Origin: Sipunculus nudus
Taxonomy: Eukaryota > Annelida > Sipuncula > Golfingiida > Sipunculidae
Reading direction: 5' to 3'
NCBI GenBank assembly: GCA_026874595.1
Contig: CM049309.1
Span: 91,284,723-91,348,722, forward strand
Length of the DNA stretch: 64,000 bases
Shown: positions 1 through 12,100 of the stretch, piece after piece
Numbering within the stretch: position 1 is the first letter of the stretch
Layout: each line of letters opens with the position of its first letter
Notes under the pieces: model-generated
The model's input: the letters and a program-made list of their open reading frames with translations, nothing else
Told to the model about the DNA's origin: nothing
Databases searched by the model: none
Program-made: the position numbers and the translations under genes

Positions 1-47
1 TAATTTAGTTCTGACTTAGTGCAGATTTTTTAAGAATGCTGAACTAC

Positions 48-3000
48 CTGCTCTGGTGTTCTGTTAAACAGATTATTCAGTTGTTCCTTCCTCCTCCTCT
101 CATGGTCAGCGTCATATACTCTAGTCTTTGCCTCTGTACCTGGAGGAGCGCGCACCTGAACAAAAATGAAACTTTGTTAGTTCTGCTATAACTGCCAGGC
201 CAGCTGTCATTTTCTTTGCCTCTAATTATGAGATAATTAATTTGATTACATCAAAATAAAATATACGGTACTAGAACCAGATCAAATGACTCAACAGAGG
301 ATACTCCTTGACATTAATATTTACTCAATTATCACAAATGCATATAAAGGAAATGGCATATCCTTATCATTTAGATTTATTTATACAACAACAATTTGAC
401 TTATTGTATTATTGCTACATTGATGGCATCCCCACAATACTGTTCAGCATATGGTAATACCCTGGTTGTCCCCCTGATGGTCTGAAGCACCAAAATTTCA
501 GGAAGACTGAAACACATGGTGCTACTGGTGCTGCCTCCACACACACAATTCATTGTAACCATATTTTCTGCAGTTTAACCATATTTGCTGCCATCTGGTG
601 GTCCGTTATATAATTATCTAAATGAGTAGCTTCATACAACATGCATGGCCAAATATATAAGGAGCTGCTACCAAGCATTGCCTTGAAATGTGGGCAACCC
701 TGGTTAAGTGTCCACAAACAATACAAAACTAGAATAGTTTTGTTCCAAAAAGATTTTGATTATATATGCTGTATTACAGTATTTAGCAATTACCATATCT
801 GGAATAAATTGGAAACTGAGAGAGGATTAAATGATTTTTCATGACACATATAAGTATGCCAAGCTCAGCTTTGATGTTACAGACTCCTCAGATTTCTACA
901 TGGCTCTCACCTTGGCCAATGTGTTACAAATATTGTAATATCTTTCTTTGAGGTCTTCCACACTTCTGTTTTGGAATTTGTCTCGGTCCCACTTGTCTTG
1001 GATGACCACAAAACGCAGGTCGAACCTTTTACACAAATCAAACAGGTGGTCAGTCTCCTGCTTCGTCCACCCATCGTCATGGAGATGCTGCTGGTACTCC
1101 AGGTCAGAGTATACCGGGATGTCCACTTGCTGTCAATCAAATCAATTACAGTTAAATAGTTCTTTTTATATGAAACTGATAGGTGTTATGATCAGTAAAC
1201 ATCTCAAATCTGGTAAAATTACCTAAATCAACTGTGAGCCTGTGAATTAATCATTCAGGTATTTATCTTAAAATAAACAGATAACAATTAAAGTAATAAT
1301 AGTTCTGAATTAGTTCATTAACATCTAATGCAGCCTTTGAAAATTTAATATGTTGAGTCCTAAGTAAGAATTGATTATTAATCAGATAGAAGATGCATCT
1401 CAAAATACGTCAGAGGGGCATAATGACTGAAAACAAAATCAGCTAAAAAGGAATAATTACTTTTAAAAGTAGACAAGAATATGACTAACTTCATAGACTT
1501 CCAGTGAACCAAGAATTAATGAAAATCAAGACCAGGTTCTCATGAGAAATTTCTCTAGTACATGGTCTGTAATATAAGGTTTGACACAAGATTTTCTTTG
1601 TTTTTCAATTAACTCTTTCAGTAACATATTAAATGTGCTTTGAGGGAAGAAATAAAAAGGAAATCACAAACTGCAAACTAAAAATATTCTACAAAGAAGT
1701 AGGTCACCACCACTATTCACAATGTATGGTGCATTGTTTTCCTTTTCTGTAAGTTAAAGAAATAAACTTCCATATGTAAATTATAATCAGTCAGTCCTTG
1801 CCTTATTAAACCTAGTGAAGGGGTAATCCTTTCCTTCATCTGCAACTCTTCTCCAGTGGTAAAAAATAGCACCATCCTACAAAACACACAGAATATAAAA
1901 TAGCACCATCCTACAAAACACACAGAACATAAAATAGCACCATCCTATAAATTAGCACCATCCTACAAAACACACAGAATATAGTTAGCACCATCAAACA
2001 AAACACAGAATATAAAATAGCACCATCCTACAAAACACACAGAATATAAAATAGCACCATCCTACAAAACACACAGAATATAAATTAGCCCCATCCTACA
2101 AAACACAAAATATAAAATAGCACCATTCTACAGAGTACAGTGATGGAAAGTAGTACCATCCTACAAAACACAGTGATATGAAATGATCATGTGCTTATCA
2201 AAACAGAAACCTGTCAATTACTAACTGTAGTACCAGTCCTGATATGGAGGCTTTTACAATCTTAACCTTTATATCACTGTGGACACAAACCTGAGACACC
2301 CATAATATTAACTAAATGTTATCTATAAGAGTTCCAGCAGAGTTCACCCAACGGCACTGTCCAGAAAATAAACCTGACATTCGGTTATAATCAGTTAAAT
2401 GAAATGGTGTGATGCACATCACTTCAGATTCTCCAAGATCCTGCAAAAGGTCAAAATAAATATAGATCCTCTACCTCCTGTTCAGACTATACAGTAAATA
2501 CACTTGCTGCACATGCTGTATGTGTATACTAGTTCCACAGAAATATTGTTCGGCTTACAACAAATTATAATGCGTGCCTCTTTTTTAGCCATGGCTGTTT
2601 TAAACTGTTAGGTATCAGGTCTTACTTTTCTGGCAGGATTAGTGAAGGGCATCCACTTCCAGGGTCTGACTTTACTGCGGCCAATCTTTGCTTTCATCTG
2701 CTGGTAACCCTGGTTGGTGTCAGTCGGGATGATTGGTGGAGCATCCCTGTCACAAAAGAGTCATTTAAAATAAACAGTACTCTTCATGAATTCATTTACT
2801 CCTGTGCCAAGGAAAGGAAGTAGCCTTGTGGTTAAAGCATTACACTTATAGAGCTCAAGGTCCCTGGTTCAATCCCTGCCACAGCCTCAGAGGCATATCT
2901 GTAAAACCTCATCAGGACCTCAAACATGAGCATCAATACCTTGACTACAGATTATGATTTCCTGCTTATTTATATACCCATGAATTAAGATACCAATTAA

Positions 3001-3736
3001 ACTGAAAGGCCAAATTGTCATCACCATTAGAACGCCGACTACCTGAAAGCTTGAAGAACCATTTTTTTAATGGAAATCACTAGTCAAGGTGTCACATACT
3101 TTATTTCTTTATAATGACTTATATTCAAACAGTTTGATATTTAATCATTTCTACTGAAGTATCAGTTGAACTTACTTATTATCTGTCCACAGAAGCCCCC
3201 ACAACTCCCTGTGCATACCCTCTGGTCGCTTGAATGCTGCATCAGATTTCTTGTTTTTCTTACCCTGCAATTATAAATAAATATCTGGCATAAATAAAGT
3301 CATAACAATGTATTAAGGTCGCACCTGGAGAAGATAAACAAAGATAACATGGAAAACACTGTTAGTTGATTAAGCTGGATTAAGCAGTTACCTGTATCTG
3401 AGTAAATGTTTCAGTAGAAGCAACAACTTTTTGATGGGGATCTGTAGTGTCATAACTCTATGTGACAATAATAATCTGGTCTGCCTGGTTTTGTTTTCTT
3501 CCTCTGAAAATGTAGTGTTCCGTTTTCTTGACTCATTAACATTCACATTTTTCCCAATAGTCTTCAATTGACCATCTGCTGAAATTAGTAATATTTAGAC
3601 ACTAACACCATATTGATTATTAATATGATGATCATTGCTGACTTACCTTCTTGTCATTAAACAGAGCATCTTTAGTGATGAATTCATCCTTTTGTTCAAT
3701 ATCAAGAATATCCTTAACATCACTGCTTGTTGCCAT
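48..3736 (-). CDS. DMAP1: DMAP1 (DNA methyltransferase 1-associated protein 1), 5' six coding exons, partial
   Basis: Subunit of the TIP60/NuA4 acetyltransferase and SRCAP remodelling complexes in the nucleus; in vertebrates it also binds DNMT1. Six coding exons on the minus strand join in phase: 3647-3736 (starts MATSSDVKDIL), 3176-3264 (FKRPEGMHREL), 2626-2746 (KVRPWKWMPFTNPAR), 1802-1876 (FYHWRRVADEGKDYPF), 911-1129 and 48-155. They total 702 nt, 234 codons. Exon 911-1129 holds the SANT/Myb-like domain (WTKQETDHLFDLCKRFDLRF ... RSVEDLKERYY), which closely matches animal DMAP1. Exon 48-155 ends at a GT donor (NRTPEQ), so the C-terminal half lies beyond the left edge. Start chosen at 3736 because it gives the family N-terminus (VRDILEL-like). 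Splice motifs are normal GT-AG except after exon 1802-1876, where the only in-phase border is AAG|GCAAGG, a GC-AG type intron. The intron before exon 1802-1876 ends in a tandem array repeating its acceptor. Confidence 0.92.
1867..2172. repeat. ~34-bp tandem array repeating the 3' splice site of DMAP1 exon 4
   Basis: About ten copies of a unit beginning TAGCACCATCCTAC on the plus strand. Copies start near 1867, 1901, 1935, 1953, 1986, 2018, 2052, 2086, 2118 and 2151, with spacing mostly 32-34 bp. On the coding (minus) strand each unit reads TTTTGTAG|GATGGTGC, which is exactly the intron end and the first bases of DMAP1 exon 1802-1876. The copy at 1986 has lost the AG and the one at 2118 is diverged. 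Using an upstream copy as acceptor would add 34 nt and shift the frame. Coordinates are by eye. Confidence 0.85.
2815..2995 (+). mobile_element. tRNA-derived SINE fragment in a DMAP1 intron
   Basis: 2819-2882 resembles a tRNA-derived SINE head: an A-box-like stretch (TAGCCTTGTGGTTAAAGC) followed about 30 bp later by a B-box-like GGTTCAATCCC. It is not a tRNA gene: the cloverleaf is incomplete and unrelated AT-rich body sequence follows. The 3' end is not clear; the boundary is a guess. Confidence 0.5.
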
Positions 3737-6700
3737 AACGTAACTTCTCTGATTACATCTGACCAGTTCTAGGACTACAATCAAACAAGAGAAAAGACAA
3801 TAAAGGTATATCTTTTACCTGTTAATTAAGAGTTATATGTAAAAACTGTACTGTAACATGAACAAACAAAATGTGTGGAATTTATGTCCCCTGCTTCTGC
3901 CTCTTGTTGTTATTCATGCTTGCCTTATCAATATTTTTATTTTGGCCTGAAGATGTCTCCACATGTCACAGAGGCTGTGTTTTTGTTTTCATAATGCCCT
4001 GAAGATGTCTATACATGTTGTAATATTTGGTTGTGAAATAGAAAAAAAAATAATTTTTTTTTATTTGGAGCTTAGGAGAATAAATTTTCAGACAGACACT
4101 CTTAAACCAATCTCAACCATGGTAGGCATGAGAGCAATCAGAGACCAAAATTTGAATGAAATGTGATAATATTTAGGAAAGTTATCAAACAGAAATGAAA
4201 ACCTGACAGACAGACCAATATCAATGTCCCCCGTTCTGAGGAAGCGGGGAACAATAATTATGTGATACCATGGCGATGGCATCTCCAAAGACACCAGCAG
4301 ATATAAATAAACTGAAATAACAAGACATCCCATCTTTCATGGTACATCTATGAACTTGTTTTAATTCAACAGAATGTGGATGAAAGAATTTGCTCTCTTC
4401 ATCTGCTTCATTGAATATAATGAAGGAACAGCAGCCATGATCATCTAGTGACTGTCACATTGCAACACCAAGAGTACCCAGACTGGAGTCCCTTTTCTTG
4501 ATTTGTAATATCATATGTTTGTACTCTTCAAAGAGGCACCCTGCCTCATGGGTCACCCTACACCTCTGTCACAGGTTATGCCATTGCCCAGCAACAGCAG
4601 CCACAGTGCCGAGAACTCTATGTGACAACATGAGATGCCTTTTATTTTTTTCATTATTCAATATTTGAAGTTTATCAAAGTATCAACTTCTGTCTTTTGA
4701 CATAGTCATTTATATGACAAAAGAAGTATAACTGCCTGGCCATGATGTTGGCTTTGCACATTATGGTCTGGCTGAACTTTGGAATCCAGAATACATTTCA
4801 TGTGGGACTATCAGGGTTTAACTCTATAATAATATTACAGAAGCCATAACAGGATATTTTTTAGCTAAAATAAGATCCTACTCATGATCATGGAGTGACT
4901 TTAGAATCTATAATACATATATATCCATGTAACAAATTAACTAAAGAGGGGAGAAATGTTTGCATGGGACAGAGAAAAACTAAGGTTAAGTTTTTTTTCA
5001 GTATCATATAATAAAAAAAAAATAAAGACTACTGGACACTATCTATGTGTTTTTATTGGTGTCATGCCTTGTACTAGACTCTTCTTAAATTAATAGCTCA
5101 TATTTCACTTCCATTTTGTTCCTGCTTCATCGTCCTGTTATTACAAAAGACTATTTTTAGTGTCACTGTGTAACCATCTGCATATAAAACAGGCTACCAG
5201 TGGGCTCAGCCTGGACTGGTCACAAGAAATTGTAAGTACGGTTTGAACTCTACCATCTAAAAGTAAAATTTCTTGTTTTCAAAAATATGGACTAAACGTT
5301 ACCCATGTATGACAAATGAGAATGTGTGTGGAGTGTGTTGAGAATTGGATCTCCATTCTGGAACACGAAAATATAAATTTACTGTCTCATCTGACTTTCA
5401 GAATTTTACCTCCTAAGTGTTCCTTCAAATGTCCCTACACTCATTTCAACTGTTCTAACATGAAACACCAGTGAATATTGGAAGTCATCCCAGCTGGGAA
5501 TTTAACCTATGATCACTAGAAGTCCTACACGGGACTAATTACACGCGCAGTGAAGACCAGATACAAGTGGGGGTGATTTTGGTTCATTACAGCTACAAGT
5601 GAAGCGCCATTTCTCTTATAAATCAGGAACCATTTTGTATTTAAACAGCTAAATTTAACATTAGGTGGGGGCAGCAGCCCCCACACCCCGAGCCCTCCTC
5701 CTCAGCTCTAGCCTACTTGGTAAGCCTCCCAAGTGAGGCTTACGAGCACTCTATTGAAAATATTGGTGTGCGAGCGAGGACACAGATTTTGAGATAAATC
5801 ATATAATTAGCTTAAAATAAACAAACGTGGGTCTTTACCTGGGTGTGTAAACTATTTCTTATAAGAAAAAACACAAAAATTTGCAGGTGGCTATTGGCCC
5901 CGCTTGGACCCATTGTTTGCTTGCACTTTGTTTTAGTCACTAGATGGTACTATTTCAGGGACGAGGCAGTAAAATTTATGCTTGGATTTCCATGATGGAT
6001 GAGCCTGACACCTAACAGCCAATCAGAAAAAGGACTTTGAAAACTGGCTTCTCCCTGTGTCCTTGACCCTAAAGCAGCATGTCATGTTTGGTTAGAAACC
6101 TGCGAGCATCGCTTCTTAACTTTGCACCTGGATTATAGGTTTCATTTTCTTATCTGAGCAAGAAAACAAGTAAGGAGTCGTTGTTAAGCGTATGGTAGCT
6201 AGATTACGTTATGATATGTGGACAGAGGAAGGAGATTTAGTAATATCAGCCAGGGCACCACCAAAATGCACGCAGTGCTCTCCGTCTCTATATAGAGACA
6301 GATACTCTGTCTACCTCAGCTCCTGTTATATAATGAACTCAAGGTATGATCAAAATCAAATATGTGATTTTTTTATCAGGAAAATATGATTAATGCCTTT
6401 CTAAGGAAACCACAATTAATCAATCCTTTTTTTACCAAACGGACATGTAGGCTCATTTCTAAACAAGTGTCACATCGGTAAAAATTGGTACGACATATTT
6501 GTAACTTTAGAATGTATTTGCACTGACACCGGGCTGTTGTCATCCGCGTATGAGAATTAAGTAAATACACTTATTATCGCTCACATATTTACACGCCATA
6601 CGTTATTGCTGACCACATATACAAATTGATACAATTATAAAGAACCTTTTCATAGTTCATATATAAAAATAATACACACTAACTTACGTTAAAGTTTCGT

Positions 6701-6837
6701 GTGATACAATGTTTTGAGCGATCCACTTATCCTTTCTCAATAATAGCTGAGCGAATGTTTATGTCAGTGACTGACAGATGTCGCTAACAGTCAGCCAATA
6801 GTCAAGCTCGATATGAATCAAACTCGTCACATTTAAA
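3737..6837. other. DMAP1 upstream region without coding sequence
   Basis: About 3.1 kb with no convincing coding exon. On the minus strand there is an acceptor just 5' of the DMAP1 ATG (AG at 3775-3776) and a strong donor GTAAGT at 6682-6687, so a non-coding first exon at roughly 6688-6836, joined to 3774, is plausible. CCAAT motifs lie near 6016 and 6793. A short hairpin (GTGGGGGC, loop AGCA, GCCCCCAC) sits near 5665-5690. No other structure was recognised. Confidence 0.4.
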
Positions 6838-7022
6838 CTCGTCCGGGGGACTGCCTAAAACGCGTGCACGCCTGCGTGCACGCCTACGTGCACGCAGTTT
6901 CGACTGCCCAAGCAAGTGCCTAAATCGCGTGCGGCCGGATTTTGCGGACAACAACGTCTGACCAGAAAAAAGTTATTGTGGGGTGCGTTTTGTTAATTTG
7001 TATGATGGAACTTATTATTATT

Positions 7023-7025
<3 letters not shown>

Positions 7026-7066
<41 letters not shown>
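7026..7066. repeat. (TA)n microsatellite
   Basis: About 41 bp of uninterrupted AT alternation inside the MULE. Confidence 0.95.
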
Positions 7067-7069
<3 letters not shown>

Positions 7070-8123
7070 TTATGTTTATATTATATTTATATAATTTATT
7101 TGGGTATTAACATAAACAGTATTCATCATGAATATTTTTTTCACTGTTCATATGTGAGAAGTTATAAAAGAATTAATTATTATTAGTCATTTGATTTAAA
7201 TAATCATAAAAGACCGAATTTGATCATTAAATTCATATTGAGAATACAATTATCACTAATAATATTTCTTGGGTGTCTTTATTCTTAGGAAGTGAACTGA
7301 AGCCACATACTGGTTACAACAAAATTATTTACAACAAACACATCATAAACAAAAATATTTGATACAATAAATATGTACAGAATATCATTACTGTTATAAC
7401 AGGCAAAAAAAGGACAGAGTGAAATATATTATGAAAAACAAGTTACTGAGACATATACCACGTATACCAATCGAACTTAAACACGTATTAGCCATTCTAG
7501 AATAATTAATATGGCTTTAAAAATAAAAATTGACCATGTAACAACCAAGAACTTGAATGTGAAATATATATTTTTATTACATTTTACCCTATTAACATAT
7601 GTGACAAATCCATCTTTTTTCTACTAAGTTCTAGATTTCCAAGATAACATGAAAAAAGAAACCATTTATCACAACTGTCACATTGAACCGTTTCAGATAT
7701 ACCGTAAGTTAGTTGTATTCAAATGGACACAATAACTAAAACTTTTTATAAGTGTAAAATCTAAGATCACTATCTCAGATTAAGCTAATTTTATACATAT
7801 TTTTTTTACATTTTAATTAAGCAATATATTACAGTTCAGTTATTTTGCAGGTCACTTTAGCGATATGACTAATCCTTATATTTTAAATTCATACAGCAAA
7901 AATGAATTAATGATTAGATCCTTTCATGTTTTGATTGCCTGTGACTGGTTGAGTAAATCATAGCTTCTGTATTACATTGGCCATTATTCCAGTGAATGTT
8001 TTTCAAAATTGGCATCCACATTTAACATTTAATGGCACCAAACTTAAAAATTTAGACAAGAATTCATGTAAACTGGTACCTGTCCTATTGTACCAGTACA
8101 TAACTGATGTAATTATTCCATTA

Positions 8124-8126
<3 letters not shown>

Positions 8127-8186
<60 letters not shown>
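8127..8186. repeat. Compound (AT)n(AG)n microsatellite
   Basis: An AT run followed directly by an AG run, inside the MULE. A second (TA)n tract lies at 8258-8285. Confidence 0.95.
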
Positions 8187-8189
<3 letters not shown>

Positions 8190-8256
8190 AAGTTAAGATA
8201 AACAGTGACGCCTTTTAGATAGACTAACTAGTTTATTAACACACGAGCTTTCGAAG

Positions 8257-8289
<33 letters not shown>

Positions 8290-9003
8290 CTAGTATATAC
8301 ATATTCCTGTCAAAATCGGTAGGCTATTATCAATAGATATATAAATTGGGCCATTGCTTTGAATTATAAAAAGGTACTTTCAAAATGGTAATGTTTGTCT
8401 TTTAGTTTTTACATCTTTTATTCTGCAAGTATTGAATGCATGACGTTGAAGTAGTAAAAAGCCATGGAACTTTGTAAGTAATAAAGAAGACACAAGGTGT
8501 CATAATAAATTTAATGGGGTAAATAATACGTAGCATGTTATTACAAAACGATATTTGCAACGCGTATACTTACTAGATCATTGCCTCCAAGTATAGTCAT
8601 TTTCATACATATTTTTTTACATAGTTATCTTTCCGTCCGCCCTCTTTGCCATTCAATTAAAAAATGGAATGGACTGCTCAACTGCTTTTTTTCCCAAGTA
8701 AACCTGTTGCAGCATGCAGTGTTACGTCGCCGTTACTCCCCGCGTCGTGGCATTCCTTCATGCTTGTGATGTACAGCTGTAATCTTCATATTAATAGTAA
8801 AAAAATATTCATGTTATTACCCGCATAAATTATATAAAGTTCCCTCAGACAAATTAACAAAAAAACCCCAAAAATAACTATTTTTCTGGCCAGACGTTGT
8901 TGTCCGCAAATCGGGCCGCACGCGGTTTAGGCACTTGCTAAAGCAGTCGAAACTGCGTGCACGTAGGCGTGCACGCAGGCGTGCACGCGTTTTAGGCAGT
9001 CCC

Positions 9004-9158
9004 CTCGTCCGGTATCAACAACTCGTCATTCCTTTAGGTCAAGGACCAATGGGAAAGCAAAGGTCGAAGTTCACATTTGACAGCTGAGCTGAGAAGCATG
9101 TCAACGCCTTAAAAATATCAACAAAACACAATAGAACCAGTGTTGTGCAGGCATCAAC
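9004..9158 (+). promoter_or_regulatory. Candidate proximal promoter of the MCCC2-like gene
   Basis: 155 bp between the right target duplication of the MULE and the MCCC2-like ATG. It contains an inverted or forward CCAAT-type box (GGACCAATGGG near 9044) flanked by nuclear-receptor half-site-like motifs (AGGTCA near 9034; AGGTCG-A-AGTTCA near 9063, a DR1-like arrangement). No TATA box was seen. Assignment rests on position and motifs only. Confidence 0.35.
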
Positions 9159-12100
9159 ATGTATTCTACAAGTGTTCAAATTTGTCGAAGTGTTGGCTTC
9201 AACTTAAGGCCACAGAACCAGCTAAGTTATAAAACTTTTGGATATAAAGTAGAACGCTCTCACATTCACAGAAGTTCTGTTTGCAGATGTCCCGCCAAAA
9301 ATAAAACAAATAACCCAAAGTTGTTAACAAATAGATGCTTGTCCAGTTTAAGTTTGCATAGTGTTGTTTCCAAAAACATTCGATGTTTCAGCTCATCAAG
9401 TATTTGTAACAGTCAATTAAATCAACAAACAAAATCAAGAAAACCATTCCCAGTTATAGAAAACACAGTAGACACAAAAGCTGAGCAATTTGTTAAAAAT
9501 CTGACTGTGAGCAAGAAACTTGAGAGCAAATATTATGAGATAATGGGTAAAATAGATGGCGGGGGAGGACCCAAAGCTGTAGAAAGACATACAAAGGCAC
9601 ACAAAAAGTTACTGGCAAAAGATCGATTATTGAGTTTATTAGACGATGCTGATGACTTTCTGGAGCTTTCAGCATTTGCAGGAATTGGCATGGAATATGG
9701 TGATATTCCACGTGCAAGTGTCATTTGTGGTAAGTTCATGTTGATTTTTTTTACTTTAAACATGATCTAAAGTAACCCACAGTTCAGAGTCAAAAGTGCA
9801 ACAGCCCATTGGTCTGACAGTGCATTGGTCTGACAACAAAATTTCTGGACAAAATCTCAAACATTTCCTGAGATAATACCTGCAAAAAAGTGTGCCTGAA
9901 TGGTTGCACAGAATGCCTGATAAGCAGGGCATCTATAACCTTTGACAGTGAAGCAAATGGTCTGATGGTTGTCAGGGACCACTGAGCTGTGGGACCAATG
10001 GGCTGGGCCATGGAGAGAGCCACACCCACTTGGTCAATCTCGTGAACATTATATTAATATCAAACATCTACCATGTTAACCTGATTGTCCCATAAATACA
10101 TTATTAATGCTACAGATGCAACAGGAACTATCCATGAACACATCTTCATTCAGGAATTTTCAGTGCTGGTAAGTATAGGACATTGTGATAATACTGATAT
10201 AGTACTTGTTGGATGGCTGGTGATCTACCATGAAGCGTGGACAAAATTATATTGGAAACAGACCTATAACCATTTTATACATTGAATCTTTACAGCTGTT
10301 AATACCAGGGTTCACAGATTGCACCCAACACCGGGGAATAACCAGTGTTTTACCCAGGTAACACCCAGGCTGAGTAAAATTGGTTTTACCCAGGTGTTCC
10401 CCAGGATTCCTGGGTTTTACCCCTAAAGCTAAAATTCCTTATGTACAGAATGCGGATATAATCAGTTTTGACTAAATAAATAAGGTGAGATTTCTTATGC
10501 CCAGATCCAGCATGCAGAATAAGTATCCGGAGAAATGAATCGCTACATGTAGCAGTTTTTGCCTGTTCCACATGGTATCCAGGGGCAACTGTGACATAGG
10601 AAACACACATTCTGCCGTGTTGGTATATATGAATTTTCCCAACACTCATGCCACATCCTGCATTCCATACTGTGTGCTCTGTACAACCAAACATGAGTTA
10701 AAGTGTGAGTGGAAAATGGATCCTTATCGACAGGGGTGATGTGGTCAGAGCCACTTGGTTTGCTACTAATATGCACATGTGGGTGTAACTTTAGCTAGTC
10801 AGTCATAAGAAAACTAAGCTTTGGTTATGCTAGGTATAAAAGCAAATGAACATGGAAAAAGCTTGGGTAGAAAAACTTGGCAGAACACTGGGTAAACAAG
10901 GATAAACTACTTTTCACCAAGGTTATACCCACTGGATTGGGTAAAATAGGTTTTAACCCTGATTAACACTGTGTTTCTGTTCTCCATTTAAATTTGTGGT
11001 ATAGTGCTACATGAGTCTACTCTTTATGTTGGCTAATCCATTAGCTTATTGAACTTTGAGTCTCCCTGATGATGGTGGTAGATACTGTGGTTGCCTTTTT
11101 ATTTGCAAGGGTTATAATTTTGTGATATTCGTGAATGTGAAAAAATCGCAAATATGATGCCCCATCAAATAAGATGATCTCTGTCTGGCTGTACACACAG
11201 ACTGTGATACATATCTACTGTGATACAAGTCCTAATTTAATAATTGAACCAGAAACTAGTTAGATATTGTAGGATTTTTTCCTAAACTTTAAATTAATAT
11301 AGATCCCGCTATACTAAGATTTTACAGGTTCTGGTGCAATCGCGAAAATGAACTCCTTGTGAAACATTCAAATGAAAAAATCGTGAAATTTCAGCCTCAC
11401 AAAAATAAAGCCAATCACAGTATATGTTTTGAGACTGGTATTTCGTGTGCACCATAAGGACCCCCAATACTACTAGACATAAATTCTGAATAAATCACTG
11501 TGTACAGTCACTGGACTGTATCATTACTATTGTTAGGTTTTTTTCTGAAAATATAAGAACATGCACTTTGGGAAATCAGTTGTTGTTAATCTCCAAATGG
11601 CTGCTTGCTGTTGTTCCATTGTACCTGTTACGAAATATCTCTCAGTACAGCTAGGATGTTTGGACAGAACCATAATGGAAGCTACACTTACACGTCTTTG
11701 TTTGCACGTCGTGGGTCCAAATGCAATTTTGTACATTTATGATTGGTGCTTATATTCTAAAATCATCAATTTTAAATGTGTAAATTTGTATTTTAAAAAA
11801 ATAATTTTACAATGCCGGGAAAATATATTTGCTTGTGCAGTTATTCCTGTTATTTTGGCATCGAGCAACAACAAGTCTGTCTCAAGTAATAAAACAGGTC
11901 TTTGATTTTCATATCATAGGCCTTCATGATGTGACCACGAAGCTTACAGTATAAATTTTCATCTGAATATAGAGAACACAGGAGCTGATGCTATCAATCA
12001 CATTAATATTTACAATGTATAGATGAACTATTGCTCTTCTAGCTTCTATACACTTTATTCTGTAACACATGCTATGAATATACAAATAGATGTCAATGCA

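Larger units (their letters stand above)
6847..9003. mobile_element. Non-autonomous Mutator-like (MULE) transposon, 2157 bp
   Basis: The ends are long inverted repeats: the left arm from 6847 begins GGGACTGCCTAAAACGCG and the right arm ends at 9003 with its reverse complement. Similarity continues inward for roughly 160-180 bp (to about 7025 and 8835), including a G/C-rich block of repeated CGTGCACGC motifs. Both sides are flanked by the identical 9-bp direct repeat CTCGTCCGG (6838-6846 and 9004-9012). A 9-bp target duplication plus long terminal repeats is the signature of Mutator-like elements. The AT-rich interior has microsatellites (TA-rich 7026-7066; AT then AG 8127-8186; TA-rich 8258-8285) and no transposase-like reading frame, so it would depend on a transposase supplied elsewhere. 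Confidence 0.85.

Noticed and set aside
2819-2882. tRNA gene
   Set aside because: A and B boxes are present but the cloverleaf is not complete and the body is SINE-like; the same holds for 35830-35893.
6983-7186. Tyr/Ile-rich short frames over (TA)n tracts (also 7977-8201, 52384-52632, 53732-53947)
   Set aside because: These are microsatellite translations.
7021-8830. Transposase gene inside the MULE
   Set aside because: Only short frames in AT-rich and microsatellite DNA; no transposase-like protein.
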